64,000 nucleotides of DNA from Frateuria_A sp051900415 (GCF_051900415.1 NZ_JBHZGL010000004.1:212622-276621), one strand, 5' to 3'; shown: positions 24,742 to 33,787, counted from the first letter of the stretch. Translations and numbers: made by a program. Notes: generated by a model not told the origin, from the letters alone.

Positions 24742-27222
24742 ATGAAGCTGCTCCGCCTTGCCTTGCGCACCCTGCGTCGCGAGTGGCACCTGCCCGAACT
24801 GCGCACGCTGGCCGCCTCGCTGCTCCTCGCCGTCGTGGCACTGGGCGTGGTGGCGACGCTCGCCAGCCGGGTCGAGCGGGGCCTGCTCGCCAGCGCCGCT
24901 GAATTGATCGGTGGTGACGCCGGCCTGTCCGCACCGCAGGCGCTGCCGCCGAGCTACGCCAATGAGGCCCGCCAGCGGGACCTGGCGGTGACACGCAGCG
25001 CCGGTTTCCCCAGCGTCGCCTTCGCCAGCGAACGCGGCCAGTTGCTCGATGTCGACGCCGTCGATGCCGCCTGGCCCCTGCGCGGCGCGCTGGAGCTGGC
25101 TGCACACGGCGCCACCTCCACCGGTCACGGACCGCCCGCCGGCGCCGTCTACCTGGACCATCGCGCGCTGGTGGCACTCGGCCTGGGCGTGGGCGACCAG
25201 GTGCAGGTCGGCGGCCAGGAGCTCACCGTCGCGGCCGAGTTGGTGAGCCAGCCCGATGGTGGCCAGCTGTTCGCCCTGGCCCCCCGCGCGCTGATGAACC
25301 TGGCTGATGCGCAGCGCGCCGGACTGCTCGGCGTGGGCAGCCGCGCGCGCCATCGCCTGCTCGTGGCCGGCGCACCCGCGGCCATCGGCGACTGGCTCGC
25401 CTGGGTCAAGAGCCGTCCCTTGCCGCAGGGCGCCGAGCTGGTGACTCCCGAGCAGACCCAGCAACGCATGCGCAACGCCTTCGACCGCGCCGGCGCGTTC
25501 CTGCGCCTGACCGCATTGCTCTCGGCCTTGCTGGCCGGCGTGGCGATCGCGCTGGCCGCGCAGCGCTACGCGCGGCGCAAGACCCCGGAAATCGCCCTGC
25601 TGCGGGCGCTGGGAACCGCGCGTGCCCGCGTGTTCGCCCTGCTGCTGGCGACGCTCGGTGCGCTCGCGCTACCGGCGGCGCTGCTTGGCGTGCTGCTGTC
25701 CTGGGCCCTGGCCGAGGGCGCCTGGCGCCTGGCCGGCGCCACGTTCGTGCACGTGCCCACCGCCCTGCCCCGGCTGCCGGCGCTGGGTGCTGCGGCCATG
25801 GGGCTGGCCGTACTCGCCGGCTTTGCGCTGCCGCCGCTGGCGCGGCTGGCGGAGGTGCCGCCGGTGGCCGTGTTCCGCGCGAGCATGGCACGGCGGGTGC
25901 GCCGGGTGGACGCGCTTTATCTCGTGCCCGCGCTGGTCGCGCTGGCGCTGATCTGGAGCCAGAGCGGCTCGGCGAAACTGGCCGGCATCCTGGCCGTCAG
26001 CCTGCTTGGCGTCGCCCTGCTCGCCGCCCTGCTCGCGCTGGTCCTGCTGTGGTTCGCGCGGCGTATTGCGCCAGGTGCACACCCGGCGCTGCGGCTGGGC
26101 CTGGCCGCACTGGCGCGGCGGCGCGGTCTGAGCACGGTACAGGCCACCGCGCTCAGTCTCGGCCTGGTCGCGCTGCTGCTGCTCGCGGTGGTTGCGCCGG
26201 CACTGCTCGAAGGATGGCGCCGCGAGCTGCCGCCGGATACGCCCAACTGGTTCGTGCTCAACCTGCAGGACGACCAGCGGGCGGATTTCACCGCGCGCCT
26301 GCAGCACCTGGGCGCGCAGGAGCTCAACATGCTGCCGCTGGCGGTGGGCAAGCTTGCCGCGATCAACGGCAAACCGGTGGACCAGTTGCACTTCGCCGAC
26401 CCACGCACCAGGGAATGGGTCGACCGCCAATTGCGCCTGTCCTGGACCGGCACGCTGCCGCCGTCCAACCGGGTGGTCGCCGGTCGCTGGGCGGGCGACC
26501 ATCCGGCCCGCGCGGAAGTTTCGGTAGATACGATGTGGCGCGACATGTTTGCGCTGAAGATCGGCGATCGCATGCGTTTCGATGTGGGCGAGGGCACGCT
26601 GGAGGCGACCGTCGGCAGCGTGCGCCAGGTCGACTGGAGCTCGTTCCGGGTGAACTTCTTCCTGCTGCTGGACCCGGCGCACGCCAGCGACCTTCCGCAC
26701 ACCTGGCTGGCCAGTTTCTACCTGCCGCGCGGGCATGCCGAGGAACTGGCAAAGCTGTCGCGTGACTACAGCAATCTGAGCCTGGTCGACGTCGACGCAC
26801 TGCTCGATCGCGTGCGCGAGATCGTCGAGCAGGTCGGCGGTGCCGTGCGCTGGGTGCTCGGTTTCAGCCTGCTGGCTGGTGGGCTGGTGCTCGCCGCGGC
26901 GCTCGCCACCAGCGCGGCCGAACGCCGGCACGAGGCCGCGCTGCTGCGCACGCTGGGCGCGCGCCGCGGGCAGTTGCGGCTGGCAGCTGCTTGCGAGTTC
27001 GCACTGCTTGGCCTGATCGCCGGCATCACCGCCGCACTGGGCGCGTTTGGCGCCGGCTGGTGGCTCGGGCGCGCGGTGTTCCGGCTGGACGACTTCGTGC
27101 CGCCACTCGCTCCACTGCTGGTCGCGGCGTTGCTGGCGGCGGTCGTGATCATGCTGCTGGGGCTGGCCGGCACCCGCAAGGTCACCCGCACCTCGCCGAT
27201 GCGGCTGTTGCGGGAAGGATGA
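24742..27222 (+). CDS. FtsX-family ABC permease, YbbP-like
   Basis: The 826-residue protein has an N-terminal membrane helix, a periplasmic domain (~50-235), and a first FtsX helix block (~250-370). Two middle helices, a second periplasmic domain (~490-690) and a final FtsX block (~700-815) ending TSPMRLLREG follow. This double-FtsX layout is that of E. coli YbbP. It is the membrane partner of the ATPase encoded just upstream. The function of this class is unresolved; lipid or lipoprotein handling is the common suggestion. Confidence 0.9.
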   Translation: MKLLRLALRTLRREWHLPELRTLAASLLLAVVALGVVATLASRVERGLLASAAELIGGDAGLSAPQALPPSYANEARQRDLAVTRSAGFPSVAFASERGQLLDVDAVDAAWPLRGALELAAHGATSTGHGPPAGAVYLDHRALVALGLGVGDQVQVGGQELTVAAELVSQPDGGQLFALAPRALMNLADAQRAGLLGVGSRARHRLLVAGAPAAIGDWLAWVKSRPLPQGAELVTPEQTQQRMRNAFDRAGAFLRLTALLSALLAGVAIALAAQRYARRKTPEIALLRALGTARARVFALLLATLGALALPAALLGVLLSWALAEGAWRLAGATFVHVPTALPRLPALGAAAMGLAVLAGFALPPLARLAEVPPVAVFRASMARRVRRVDALYLVPALVALALIWSQSGSAKLAGILAVSLLGVALLAALLALVLLWFARRIAPGAHPALRLGLAALARRRGLSTVQATALSLGLVALLLLAVVAPALLEGWRRELPPDTPNWFVLNLQDDQRADFTARLQHLGAQELNMLPLAVGKLAAINGKPVDQLHFADPRTREWVDRQLRLSWTGTLPPSNRVVAGRWAGDHPARAEVSVDTMWRDMFALKIGDRMRFDVGEGTLEATVGSVRQVDWSSFRVNFFLLLDPAHASDLPHTWLASFYLPRGHAEELAKLSRDYSNLSLVDVDALLDRVREIVEQVGGAVRWVLGFSLLAGGLVLAAALATSAAERRHEAALLRTLGARRGQLRLAAACEFALLGLIAGITAALGAFGAGWWLGRAVFRLDDFVPPLAPLLVAALLAAVVIMLLGLAGTRKVTRTSPMRLLREG

Positions 27223-27263
27223 GCGCGGCCCCAGACTGATCCCTTGCCACCCGGAGCACGCCA

Positions 27264-27479
27264 ATGACTGACCGACACCGATCCCGCCATCCCCGACGTG
27301 GTATGAACATGGGCATGTTCGTGGCCCTGGGTGCGTGCATCGGTGCCGGGATGGGCGTGGCCATGGGCCACATCGCCTCCGGCATCGGTATCGGCGTGGC
27401 CCTTGGCATCGCGCTTGGCGCGGCCGTGCGGGGCAGCGGCTCGAAGGGCTGCGGCGACGCTGGCTCGCCGCGCGAGTAA
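27264..27479 (+). CDS. Small glycine-rich membrane protein
   Basis: The 71-residue protein has a basic, His/Arg-rich N-terminus (TDRHRSRHPRRG) and a Gly/Ala-rich hydrophobic centre with several small-xxx-small repeats (GAGMGVAMG, GIGIGVALGIALGAA). This would allow one or two packed membrane helices. GGAG lies eight bases before the ATG. It stands between the ABC permease and a glutathione transferase gene. I do not recognise a family. It resembles small glycine-zipper proteins and its role is unknown. Confidence 0.65.
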   Translation: MTDRHRSRHPRRGMNMGMFVALGACIGAGMGVAMGHIASGIGIGVALGIALGAAVRGSGSKGCGDAGSPRE

Positions 27480-27493
27480 CACGGAGAACGCCG

Positions 27494-28114
27494 ATGTACA
27501 CCCTCTACTACGCCCCGGGCACCGCCAGCATGGTGGTGCACCTCGCGCTGCTCGAAACCGGCGCGCCGCACGAACTCAAACGGGTCGACCTGGACGCGAA
27601 GGCGCAGCACGAACCCGACTACCTCAGGCTCAACCCGCGCGGCGTGGTGCCCACCCTGGTGGTCGACGGCAAGCCGCTGAGCGAATCGGCTGCGCTACTG
27701 ATGCTGCTGGCCGAGCGGCACCCCGACTCGCCGCTCGCGCCACCGTCGGGCACGCCGGAGCGCGCGGCCTGGTATCAGTGGATCGTCTATCTCAGCAACA
27801 CGCTGATGTCGGCCTACCGCTTCTGGTTCTACCCGCACGAGCTGGACGACACGCCGGCGGTGCGTGCCGCCCTGCAGCGGCGGATCGAGGGCGCGTGGGA
27901 CCTGCTCGACGCCCACCTCGCCGCACACGGCCCCTACCTCCTCGGCGAGCGCTTCTCCGGTGCCGACCTGCTGCTGACCATGTTGATGCGCTGGTCGCGC
28001 AACATGCCGCGCCCGGCCACCGAATGGCCGGCGTTGAAACAGTTGGCCGACCGGGTGCGTGCACGGCCGAGTTGGCAGCGGTTGTACGAGATCGAAGATC
28101 TGCGCGAGTGGTAG
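27494..28114 (+). CDS. Glutathione S-transferase family protein
   Basis: The 206-residue protein has an N-terminal thioredoxin-fold domain (MYTLYYAPGTASMVVHLALLE, NPRGVVPTLVVDG, LSESAALLMLLAE, the glutathione-binding cis-Pro and Ser region) and a C-terminal helical domain (GERFSGADLLLTMLMRW). The catalytic Ser or Cys is in the APGTAS segment. It would conjugate or reduce small electrophiles with glutathione, which is made by gshB in this window. GGAG lies seven bases before ATG 27494. The frame is open upstream but without support. Confidence 0.9.
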   Translation: MYTLYYAPGTASMVVHLALLETGAPHELKRVDLDAKAQHEPDYLRLNPRGVVPTLVVDGKPLSESAALLMLLAERHPDSPLAPPSGTPERAAWYQWIVYLSNTLMSAYRFWFYPHELDDTPAVRAALQRRIEGAWDLLDAHLAAHGPYLLGERFSGADLLLTMLMRWSRNMPRPATEWPALKQLADRVRARPSWQRLYEIEDLREW

Positions 28115-28127
28115 GCCACGCGAACCG

Positions 28128-29246
28128 ATGAGCGCGCGCCGCTGGCTGGAACGGCTCAGGGCCGAGTGGCTGCTGCTCGCCTTCGCCCTGCTCACGCTGG
28201 CGCTGGCGCTCGTCGATCCGCAACCCATCGCCGCCTGGCGACGCTGGCTGCAGGGGCCGACACTGGCCGGGCTGGCCGGGCTGCTGATCGCCATCCAGGG
28301 CATTCGCGACAGCGCGATGGTGCAGCACGTGGCCGCGCTGCTCGCCGCGCGCGCGCATTCGCTGCGCAGCCTGGGCCTGTTGCTGGTGGCCGCCACGGCG
28401 CTGCTGTCCATGGTGCTCACCAACGACGTCAGCCTGTTCGTGCTGGTGCCGCTGACGGTGGCGATAGGCGGCCTGTCGAACCTGCCGGTGCTGCGCATGG
28501 TGGTGCTGGAAGCGCTGGCGGTGAACGCGGGCTCGACACTGAGCCCGATCGGCAATCCGCAGAACCTGCTGTTGTGGCAGCACGGGCAGTTGTCGTTCCT
28601 GGGCTTTGCCTGGGCCATGGCGCCGGCGTCCGCGGTGATGTTTGCGCTGGTGGCGGCGCTGACCTGGGTATGGCTGCCGCGCGACCGGGTCGCATTGGCA
28701 CCGCAGGCGCTCGACCGCCAGGCCGTGGCACGCGGACTGGCGGCGCTGTCGACGGTCGCGCTGGCGGCGATGGTGGTGCTGATGGAGTACGGCCGCGCAG
28801 CCTTCGGCGCCGGCGCGCTGCTGCTGGTGTTCGTGCTCGCGGCCCCGCGCAGCCTGGCCCGGGTGGACTGGCTGCTGCTGCTCACTTTCGCCGCGATCTT
28901 TCTCGGACTGGGTCACCTGGCCGAACTGCCGCAGGTTGACGCCATGCTCGACCGCCTGGACTTCGGCCACCCGCTCACGCTCTACGTGGGCGGCATTCTC
29001 GCCTCGCAACTGATCAGCAATGTACCGGCCACCGTGCTGCTGCTCGAGCGTGCACCCGATCCGATCGCGCTGGCGGTCGCGGTGAACGTGGGCGGCTGCG
29101 GATTGGCCATCGGCTCGCTGGCGAACCTGATCGCGCTGCGGTTGGCGCGCCAGCCGCACGGGCTGCGCGCGCTGCACCGGGTATCGGTGCCGTTTCTGCT
29201 GGTGAGCGCGCCGCTGGTGTATCTGGCGTGGCGGTGGCTGGGCTGA
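28128..29246 (+). CDS. ArsB/NhaD/SLC13-superfamily anion transporter
   Basis: The 372-residue protein has about ten membrane helices and two inverted-repeat motifs typical of the ion transporter superfamily: TNDVSLFVLVPL with NAGSTLSPIGNPQNLLLW in the first half, and ASQLISNVPATVLLL with NVGGCGLAIGSLANLIAL in the second. Such proteins move anions (dicarboxylate, arsenite, sulfate) or act as Na+/H+ antiporters. No ars genes are near, so arsenite export is not supported. ATG 28128 starts 13 bases after the transferase stop. Confidence 0.85.
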   Translation: MSARRWLERLRAEWLLLAFALLTLALALVDPQPIAAWRRWLQGPTLAGLAGLLIAIQGIRDSAMVQHVAALLAARAHSLRSLGLLLVAATALLSMVLTNDVSLFVLVPLTVAIGGLSNLPVLRMVVLEALAVNAGSTLSPIGNPQNLLLWQHGQLSFLGFAWAMAPASAVMFALVAALTWVWLPRDRVALAPQALDRQAVARGLAALSTVALAAMVVLMEYGRAAFGAGALLLVFVLAAPRSLARVDWLLLLTFAAIFLGLGHLAELPQVDAMLDRLDFGHPLTLYVGGILASQLISNVPATVLLLERAPDPIALAVAVNVGGCGLAIGSLANLIALRLARQPHGLRALHRVSVPFLLVSAPLVYLAWRWLG

Positions 29247-29274
29247 CGGCTTGCGCTCCCGGGGGACCGTGAGG

Positions 29275-29331
29275 GGCTTCGGCCCACCAGCTGCTTGCCG
29301 CGGCCATGGGCGGCGGGCTGAAGCCCACCCC
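29275..29331. repeat. Inverted repeat, family C (GGGCTGAAGCCCACCC)
   Basis: GGCTTCGGCCCACC at 29275-29288 faces GGGCTGAAGCCCACCC near 29315-29331. The same family occurs at 30755-30815. It lies between convergent genes and may serve as a bidirectional end signal. Confidence 0.7.
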
Positions 29332-29349
29332 ACGTCAGGTGCGGCAGGG

Positions 29350-30117
29350 TCAGTCGTCGTCGCGCGGCACGTCCACCTTGCCCTTGACGTTGTTGTGGCT
29401 GACGTCGCCGCTGCCCTTGGCACCGAGGCTCAGGTCGCCACCCACGCCATCGACATCCAGGTCGCCCGAGCCCAGCGTGTCGGCATGCACGCTGCCGCGC
29501 ACGTTGCGCAAGGTCACGTCGCCCGAGCCGATGCTGCCCACGCGTGCGTCGCCACCGATGCCGCTGGCGCTGAAATCACCCGAGCCGACCGAACCCAGGT
29601 CCAGGCTGCCGACCTCATGTGCCTCCACATCGCCCGAGCCCACGCTGGTGGCGAAGCGGCCGGCCACGTTGCGGACATTGAGGTCGCCGGAACCCACATG
29701 GCTGTCGAGTTGGCCGACGCCGCTGACTTCGGCGTCGCCCGAACCCACGTCCACCGTCAGCGGCAGGCTGGCCGGAAGCCCGACCGTCACGTCGAGATCG
29801 GCCTCGCCGCTCCCGAACCAGTGAAGGCCGTGCCGGTCGCCCAGTTCGAGAACCAGTTGGTCGCCTTCGCGGCGCTGGGTGACGACCAACCGGTCGAGCA
29901 TGTCGCGCTCGGACGCGCAGGCACGGCCACGCACGTCGAGCTTGCGGGCGTCGGCCCGGCCGGTCACGTGCAGGTCGAAGCTGTGCACCTGGATTTGCAC
30001 GGCGCGCACGCCGGCCAGGTCGACGCTCAGGTTGCGCGGTGCCTCGAAGGCACAGTGGTCGGCTGCATGGCCGGCCAGCGGGGCGAGCAACAGCAAGGAG
30101 GCGAGGATGAGGCGCAT
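29350..30117 (-). CDS. Periplasmic DUF4097/GIN-like protein with seven GSGD repeats
   Basis: The 255-residue protein has a signal peptide (LILASLLLLAPLAGHA-A). The C-terminal half has seven repeats of 17-19 residues, each starting (V/I/L/K)GSGD with alternating hydrophobic residues after it, the pattern of a right-handed beta-helix. The GSGD turns may bind calcium. Similar putative adhesin/auto-transporter-adhesin-like head domains (DUF4097, DUF2807) are found in many proteobacteria, with no known reaction. Two cysteines in the N-terminal part (DHCAF and RACAS) could form a disulfide. It is monocistronic, between convergent and divergent neighbours. Confidence 0.8.
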   Translation of the reverse strand: MRLILASLLLLAPLAGHAADHCAFEAPRNLSVDLAGVRAVQIQVHSFDLHVTGRADARKLDVRGRACASERDMLDRLVVTQRREGDQLVLELGDRHGLHWFGSGEADLDVTVGLPASLPLTVDVGSGDAEVSGVGQLDSHVGSGDLNVRNVAGRFATSVGSGDVEAHEVGSLDLGSVGSGDFSASGIGGDARVGSIGSGDVTLRNVRGSVHADTLGSGDLDVDGVGGDLSLGAKGSGDVSHNNVKGKVDVPRDDD

Positions 30118-30234
30118 GGAAAACTCCGCTTGGCTGAATGAACACCCCTAGGATGCATCCGGCGCCTGCAGGGTTGCAGTCAACGCCGCCGATCGGGTCG
30201 CGTTTTCCGTAACACCCTCGAACGGAGCCCACTC

Positions 30235-30741
30235 ATGGCAACCCGCCTTCTGCTCGCCCCTGCCCTCGCCCTGCTGCTGGCCAGTCCTCTGGCCGTGTCG
30301 CAGGACGCGCCCACCGCGACGCCTGCGCCACAGGCCCGCACCCTCCCCGCCCCCGCCCCGATGGGCGAGCACATGCAACGCATGCACAAGGAGCATCGCA
30401 TGGGCGAACGCATGCACCGGATGCGCATGGAGCACGGGCCGGGCATGGGCGCCATGGCCGACCTGCACTCGCTGGAGCGGCTCTACCGGAAGGCAGGGCG
30501 CGAGAAGGACATGGCCGGCATCTACAACGAAGTGCTGGCCAAGTCGCAGGATCCGCACCTGCGCACTTACGCCTACCATCGCCTCGCCCGCCTGCAGGCA
30601 CAGCCGGCCAACGTCGATCAGGCGATCGCCACGCTGCGCAAGAGCCTGTCGGAGAACCTCGCCAACGAGGCGAAGATGCGCGCCGAGCGCGAGCGCATGC
30701 GCGCGCAGTGGCAGCAAGGGGCGACGCCGGCGGCGCGCTGA
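30235..30741 (+). CDS. Exported Met/His-rich protein
   Basis: The 168-residue protein has a signal peptide ending near LAVSQDA, then a proline/alanine spacer. A stretch with many Met and His residues at ~44-75 follows (MGEHMQRMHKEHRMGERMH and more), then a helical C-terminus with LRTYAYHRLARLQAQPANVD. The Met/His pattern resembles copper- or nickel-binding periplasmic proteins, but no named family is recognised. GGAG lies ten bases before the ATG. It is divergent from the GSGD-repeat gene across 117 bases. Confidence 0.75.
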   Translation: MATRLLLAPALALLLASPLAVSQDAPTATPAPQARTLPAPAPMGEHMQRMHKEHRMGERMHRMRMEHGPGMGAMADLHSLERLYRKAGREKDMAGIYNEVLAKSQDPHLRTYAYHRLARLQAQPANVDQAIATLRKSLSENLANEAKMRAERERMRAQWQQGATPAAR

Positions 30742-30754
30742 AGTCGCCTTGCCT

Positions 30755-30815
30755 CGTAGGGTGGGCTTCAGCCCACCTTGCGCCGGACCTACGGTGGGCT
30801 GAAGCCCACCCTACG
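30755..30815. repeat. Inverted repeat, family C, between convergent genes
   Basis: A near-perfect 23-base pair of arms (CGTAGGGTGGGCTTCAGCCC... and its complement ending ...CACCCTACG) is separated by 15 bases. Each arm is itself partly self-complementary. It ends at the mazG stop, so it may end transcription from both sides. Confidence 0.8.
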
Positions 30816-31613
30816 TCATTCGGCGCGTTTGGCCTGTTGCCAGAGCGCTTCCTGTTCCTGCAGGCTTCGCTCGGCCAGCGGGCGGCCTTCTGAGGCGGCG
30901 AGCGTTTCCATCTGGCGAAACCGCCGCTCGAACTTCGCGTTGGCGCGGCGCAGGGCGCGCGAGAAATCCACGCCCGCGTGACGGGCCAGGTTGGCGGTGA
31001 CGAACAGCACGTCGCCCAGCTCGTCCTCCAGCCTCTCCACGTCGGCGCCAGCGGCAAACTCGGCGCGCACCTCGTCCACTTCCTCGGCCAGCTTGTCCAG
31101 CACCGGGCCGGGTTCGCGCCACTCGAACCCGACGCTCGCGGCACGTTGTTGCAGCTTGGCCGCACGCTTCCACTCAGGGAGGCCGCGCGAGATGCCGGCC
31201 AGCGCGCTGGCATCGTGCGCATGCCCGCGCTCGGCGCGCTCGGCCGCCTTGATGGCCTCCCAGGCGCGCGTCTGTGCCTCGACGTCCTCGTAGCGTTCCT
31301 CGCCGAACACGTGCGGGTGGCGCCGGCGCATCTTGTCGGCGATCCCGTGGGCGACGTCGGCAAAATCGAACAGGCCGCGTTCGCTTGCCATCTGCGCGTG
31401 GAAGACCACTTGCAGCAGCAGGTCACCCAGTTCCTCGCGCAAGTCGTCGAAATCGCCGCGATCGATCGCGTCGGTGACTTCGTAGGCTTCCTCCAGGGTG
31501 TAGGGCGCGATCGTGGCGAAGTCCTGCTGCACGTCCCACGGGCAGCCCCGCTCGGGATCACGCAGGCGCGCCATGATCGCGAGTAGGTCGTCGAGCGTGT
31601 AGCGACCCGCCAT
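30816..31613 (-). CDS. mazG: Nucleoside triphosphate pyrophosphohydrolase MazG
   Basis: The 265-residue protein has the two tandem MazG domains of the long form. The first (~1-115) has CPWDVQQ, EEAYEV and EELGDLLLQVVFHA, with metal-binding Glu and Asp. The second (~165-255) has EEVDEVRAE and EDELGDVLFVTANLARH. It hydrolyses NTPs and dNTPs to NMPs and pyrophosphate and is linked to nucleotide-pool cleaning and starvation response. It is the last gene of a reverse cluster with cysQ and nudE, three bases after cysQ. Confidence 0.95.
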   Translation of the reverse strand: MAGRYTLDDLLAIMARLRDPERGCPWDVQQDFATIAPYTLEEAYEVTDAIDRGDFDDLREELGDLLLQVVFHAQMASERGLFDFADVAHGIADKMRRRHPHVFGEERYEDVEAQTRAWEAIKAAERAERGHAHDASALAGISRGLPEWKRAAKLQQRAASVGFEWREPGPVLDKLAEEVDEVRAEFAAGADVERLEDELGDVLFVTANLARHAGVDFSRALRRANAKFERRFRQMETLAASEGRPLAERSLQEQEALWQQAKRAE

Positions 31614-31616
31614 GGA

Positions 31617-32441
31617 TCAGGCGGGCCTTGCCTTGCCCAGCCGTGCCTTCCACTCGACCGCGCGATCGCCCACGGCGAGGAATTCCGGGTTGAGCACGGA
31701 GTCTTTCGTGTTGTACCGCAACGGTTCGCCGGCCAGGTCCAGCACGGCGCCGCCGGCCTGTTCCAGCACGCACTGCGCCGCCGCCGTATCCCATTCGCTG
31801 GTCGGGCCCAGCCGCAGGTAAAGGTCGGCCACCGCGCGGGCGATCAGGCAGAACTTCAGCGAGGAGCCCATCGGGAAGGGTTGGTAGGGCGTGCCCAGCA
31901 GCGCATCGAGGAAATCGTGCGTGTCGCTGCCGTGCGAGCGGCTGCCCGCGACCACCGCGGGAGCGGCCAGCGCACGCGTGCCGATCGGCTGCCATTGGCC
32001 GTTGGCGTGCTGCTGCAGCCAGGCGCCCTGGCCGTCGGCGGCGGCGTACAGCTCGCCGGTGACTGGCGCCAGCACCACGCCGAGCACCGGGCGGTGGCCC
32101 TCGATCAGCGCGATGTTGACGGTGAATTCGCCGTTGCGCTTGACGAACTCGCGAGTGCCGTCGAGCGGATCGACCAGCCAGTAGCGCGACCATGTCTGGC
32201 GCACTTCCCACGGCGCGGCGCGGGCTTCCTCCGACAACACGGGGATGTCCGGCGCGATGCGTGCCAGGCCGGCGGCGATGACGCGCTGGGCGGCAAGATC
32301 CGCGGCGGTAAGCGGCGACTTGTCGTCCTTGTGCTCCACGGCAAACTCGTCACGGTAGATCGCGAGGATGGCATTGCCCGCCTCGCGCGCGATCGCACTT
32401 ACCTCGGCCAGCAGGCCGGCTTCCGGTGCAACCGCGCTCAT
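31617..32441 (-). CDS. cysQ: 3'(2'),5'-bisphosphate nucleotidase CysQ
   Basis: The 274-residue protein is in the inositol-monophosphatase superfamily, with LSEEA, the metal motif DPLDGTREF and the late WDTAAAQCVLEQAGG. Length and the KDDKSPLTAADL start fit CysQ, which recycles PAP made when PAPS donates sulfate. That is relevant to the sulfotransferase at 3943. It overlaps nudE by four bases and precedes mazG by three. A second superfamily member lies at 33002. Confidence 0.92.
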   Translation of the reverse strand: MSAVAPEAGLLAEVSAIAREAGNAILAIYRDEFAVEHKDDKSPLTAADLAAQRVIAAGLARIAPDIPVLSEEARAAPWEVRQTWSRYWLVDPLDGTREFVKRNGEFTVNIALIEGHRPVLGVVLAPVTGELYAAADGQGAWLQQHANGQWQPIGTRALAAPAVVAGSRSHGSDTHDFLDALLGTPYQPFPMGSSLKFCLIARAVADLYLRLGPTSEWDTAAAQCVLEQAGGAVLDLAGEPLRYNTKDSVLNPEFLAVGDRAVEWKARLGKARPA

Positions 32442-32992
32442 GGCTGGAACCGCCCGGCCAGGTACTCGCGCGCCATGAACAGCGCGGCGATCGAGCGGCC
32501 TTCGGTCACGTCGTCACGGCCGACAAGGGTGTGCAGTTCGGAAAGCTTCCATGGGACCACGTCCAACTCCTCGGGTTCGTCGCCGGGCAGGCGTTCGGGG
32601 TAGAGATCCTGTGCCAGCACCACGTGCGCCATGTGCGTCATGTAGCCGGGCGAGAGCGACAGGTTGTGCAGGATCTTCAGGCGATTGGCGCCGTAGCCGA
32701 CTTCTTCCTTCAGCTCGCGGTTGGCGCCCTGCTCGGCCGTCTCGTCCTGGTCGAGCCGCCCCTTGGGCAGCGAGAGTTCGTAACGGCCCACGCCGGCGCC
32801 GTACTCGCGGATCAGCAGCACCGTGTCGTCGTCGAGCATCGGCACAATGATCACCGCACCCAGGCCACTGGCTCGCAGGCGTTCGTAGGTGCGCTTCTCG
32901 CCGTTGGAGAATTCCAGGTCCAGTTGCTCGACACGCAGGAAGCGGCTGTCGACGCATTCGCGGGTGGCATGGATGATCGGTGGCTTGCGCAT
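32438..32992 (-). CDS. nudE: NudE-like ADP-compounds NUDIX hydrolase
   Basis: The 184-residue protein has a Nudix box in GRLDQDETAEQGANRELKEEVG and a LSPGYMTH segment typical of NudE, which cleaves ADP-ribose, Ap3A and NADH. It is translationally coupled to cysQ (ATGA overlap at 32438-32441), a common pairing in gammaproteobacteria. It starts nine bases before the end of the IMPase homologue gene. Confidence 0.92.
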   Translation of the reverse strand: MRKPPIIHATRECVDSRFLRVEQLDLEFSNGEKRTYERLRASGLGAVIIVPMLDDDTVLLIREYGAGVGRYELSLPKGRLDQDETAEQGANRELKEEVGYGANRLKILHNLSLSPGYMTHMAHVVLAQDLYPERLPGDEPEELDVVPWKLSELHTLVGRDDVTEGRSIAALFMAREYLAGRFQP

Positions 32993-33001
32993 CAGGACAT
33001 T

Positions 33002-33787
33002 CTAGCCCGCGGCTTCATGACGCAAGCGTGCAAGCGCCTGGGTGTGGATCACCGGGACGCCGGCCAGCACGCTGGTGGTTTCCAGGCTGGGCGCGCGGCC
33101 CTGCAGGTCGGTGAACACGCCTCCGGCCTCACGCACGATCACCGCCAACGCGGCGACGTCCAGGATGTTCACGTCGGATTCGATCACCAGGTCCAGGCCG
33201 CCGCGGGCGAGCAGGTGGTAGTGGCAGAAGTCGCCGTAGCCGCGGATGCGGTTGCTGTCGCGAATCAACGCACCGAGGGCGTCCCAGCGGGCGTCGGCGG
33301 TGAGCGACTTGACGTTACCGATGGAGATCGACGCCTGCGCCAGCATGCCGGTAGCTGCGACCTGCACGCGTTCGCCTTCGAACCAGGCGCCCGCACCACG
33401 CCGCGCCCACATCGTCTCGCCGTAGATCGGCGCGCTGGAAACGCCCAGCACCAGTTCGCCCCGATCCATCAGGGCGATCTGGGTGGAAAAGAACGGCGTG
33501 CGGCGCACGAAGCTCTTGGTGCCGTCGAGCGGGTCGACCAGCCACAGCAAGCCATCGCGCGCGCCCTCCAGGCCGTATTCCTCGCCGTAGATCGATGCCT
33601 GCGGCAAGGCTTGGGAGAGCACCGCGCGGATCGCCTGCTCGGCATCGCGATCGGCCACGGTGACCGGTGTGGCGTCGGCCTTCCACTCGACCGCCACGCC
33701 TCGGCTCCAATAGTGGCGGATGATGTCGCCCGCGGCGGCGGCCGCTTCGCGCGCGGCGGCCAGGGCGTGTTCGGCGTCGTAACTCAT
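33002..33787 (-). CDS. Inositol-monophosphatase family phosphatase (HisN-like)
   Basis: The 261-residue protein has the metal-binding motifs GEEYG, WLVDPLDGTKSF and the late SDVNILDVAALAVIVREAGG. It resembles the histidinol-phosphatase-like branch (HisN) of the IMPase family in its AIRAVLSQALP and ADRDAEQ segments, but substrates in this family cannot be read from motifs. Alternatives are inositol-1-phosphate or a nucleotide bisphosphate. It overlaps gspN by four bases and leads on to nudE-cysQ-mazG. Confidence 0.85.
   Translation of the reverse strand: MSYDAEHALAAAREAAAAAGDIIRHYWSRGVAVEWKADATPVTVADRDAEQAIRAVLSQALPQASIYGEEYGLEGARDGLLWLVDPLDGTKSFVRRTPFFSTQIALMDRGELVLGVSSAPIYGETMWARRGAGAWFEGERVQVAATGMLAQASISIGNVKSLTADARWDALGALIRDSNRIRGYGDFCHYHLLARGGLDLVIESDVNILDVAALAVIVREAGGVFTDLQGRAPSLETTSVLAGVPVIHTQALARLRHEAAG

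Noticed and set aside
25669..27501. A 610-codon frame on the - strand opposite the YbbP-like permease
   Set aside because: Low-complexity Gln/Arg/His composition and full overlap with a well-supported FtsX-family gene.
28128..29246. Arsenite efflux pump ArsB
   Set aside because: The superfamily fits, but there is no arsR, arsC or arsA nearby and the motifs do not single out ArsB.
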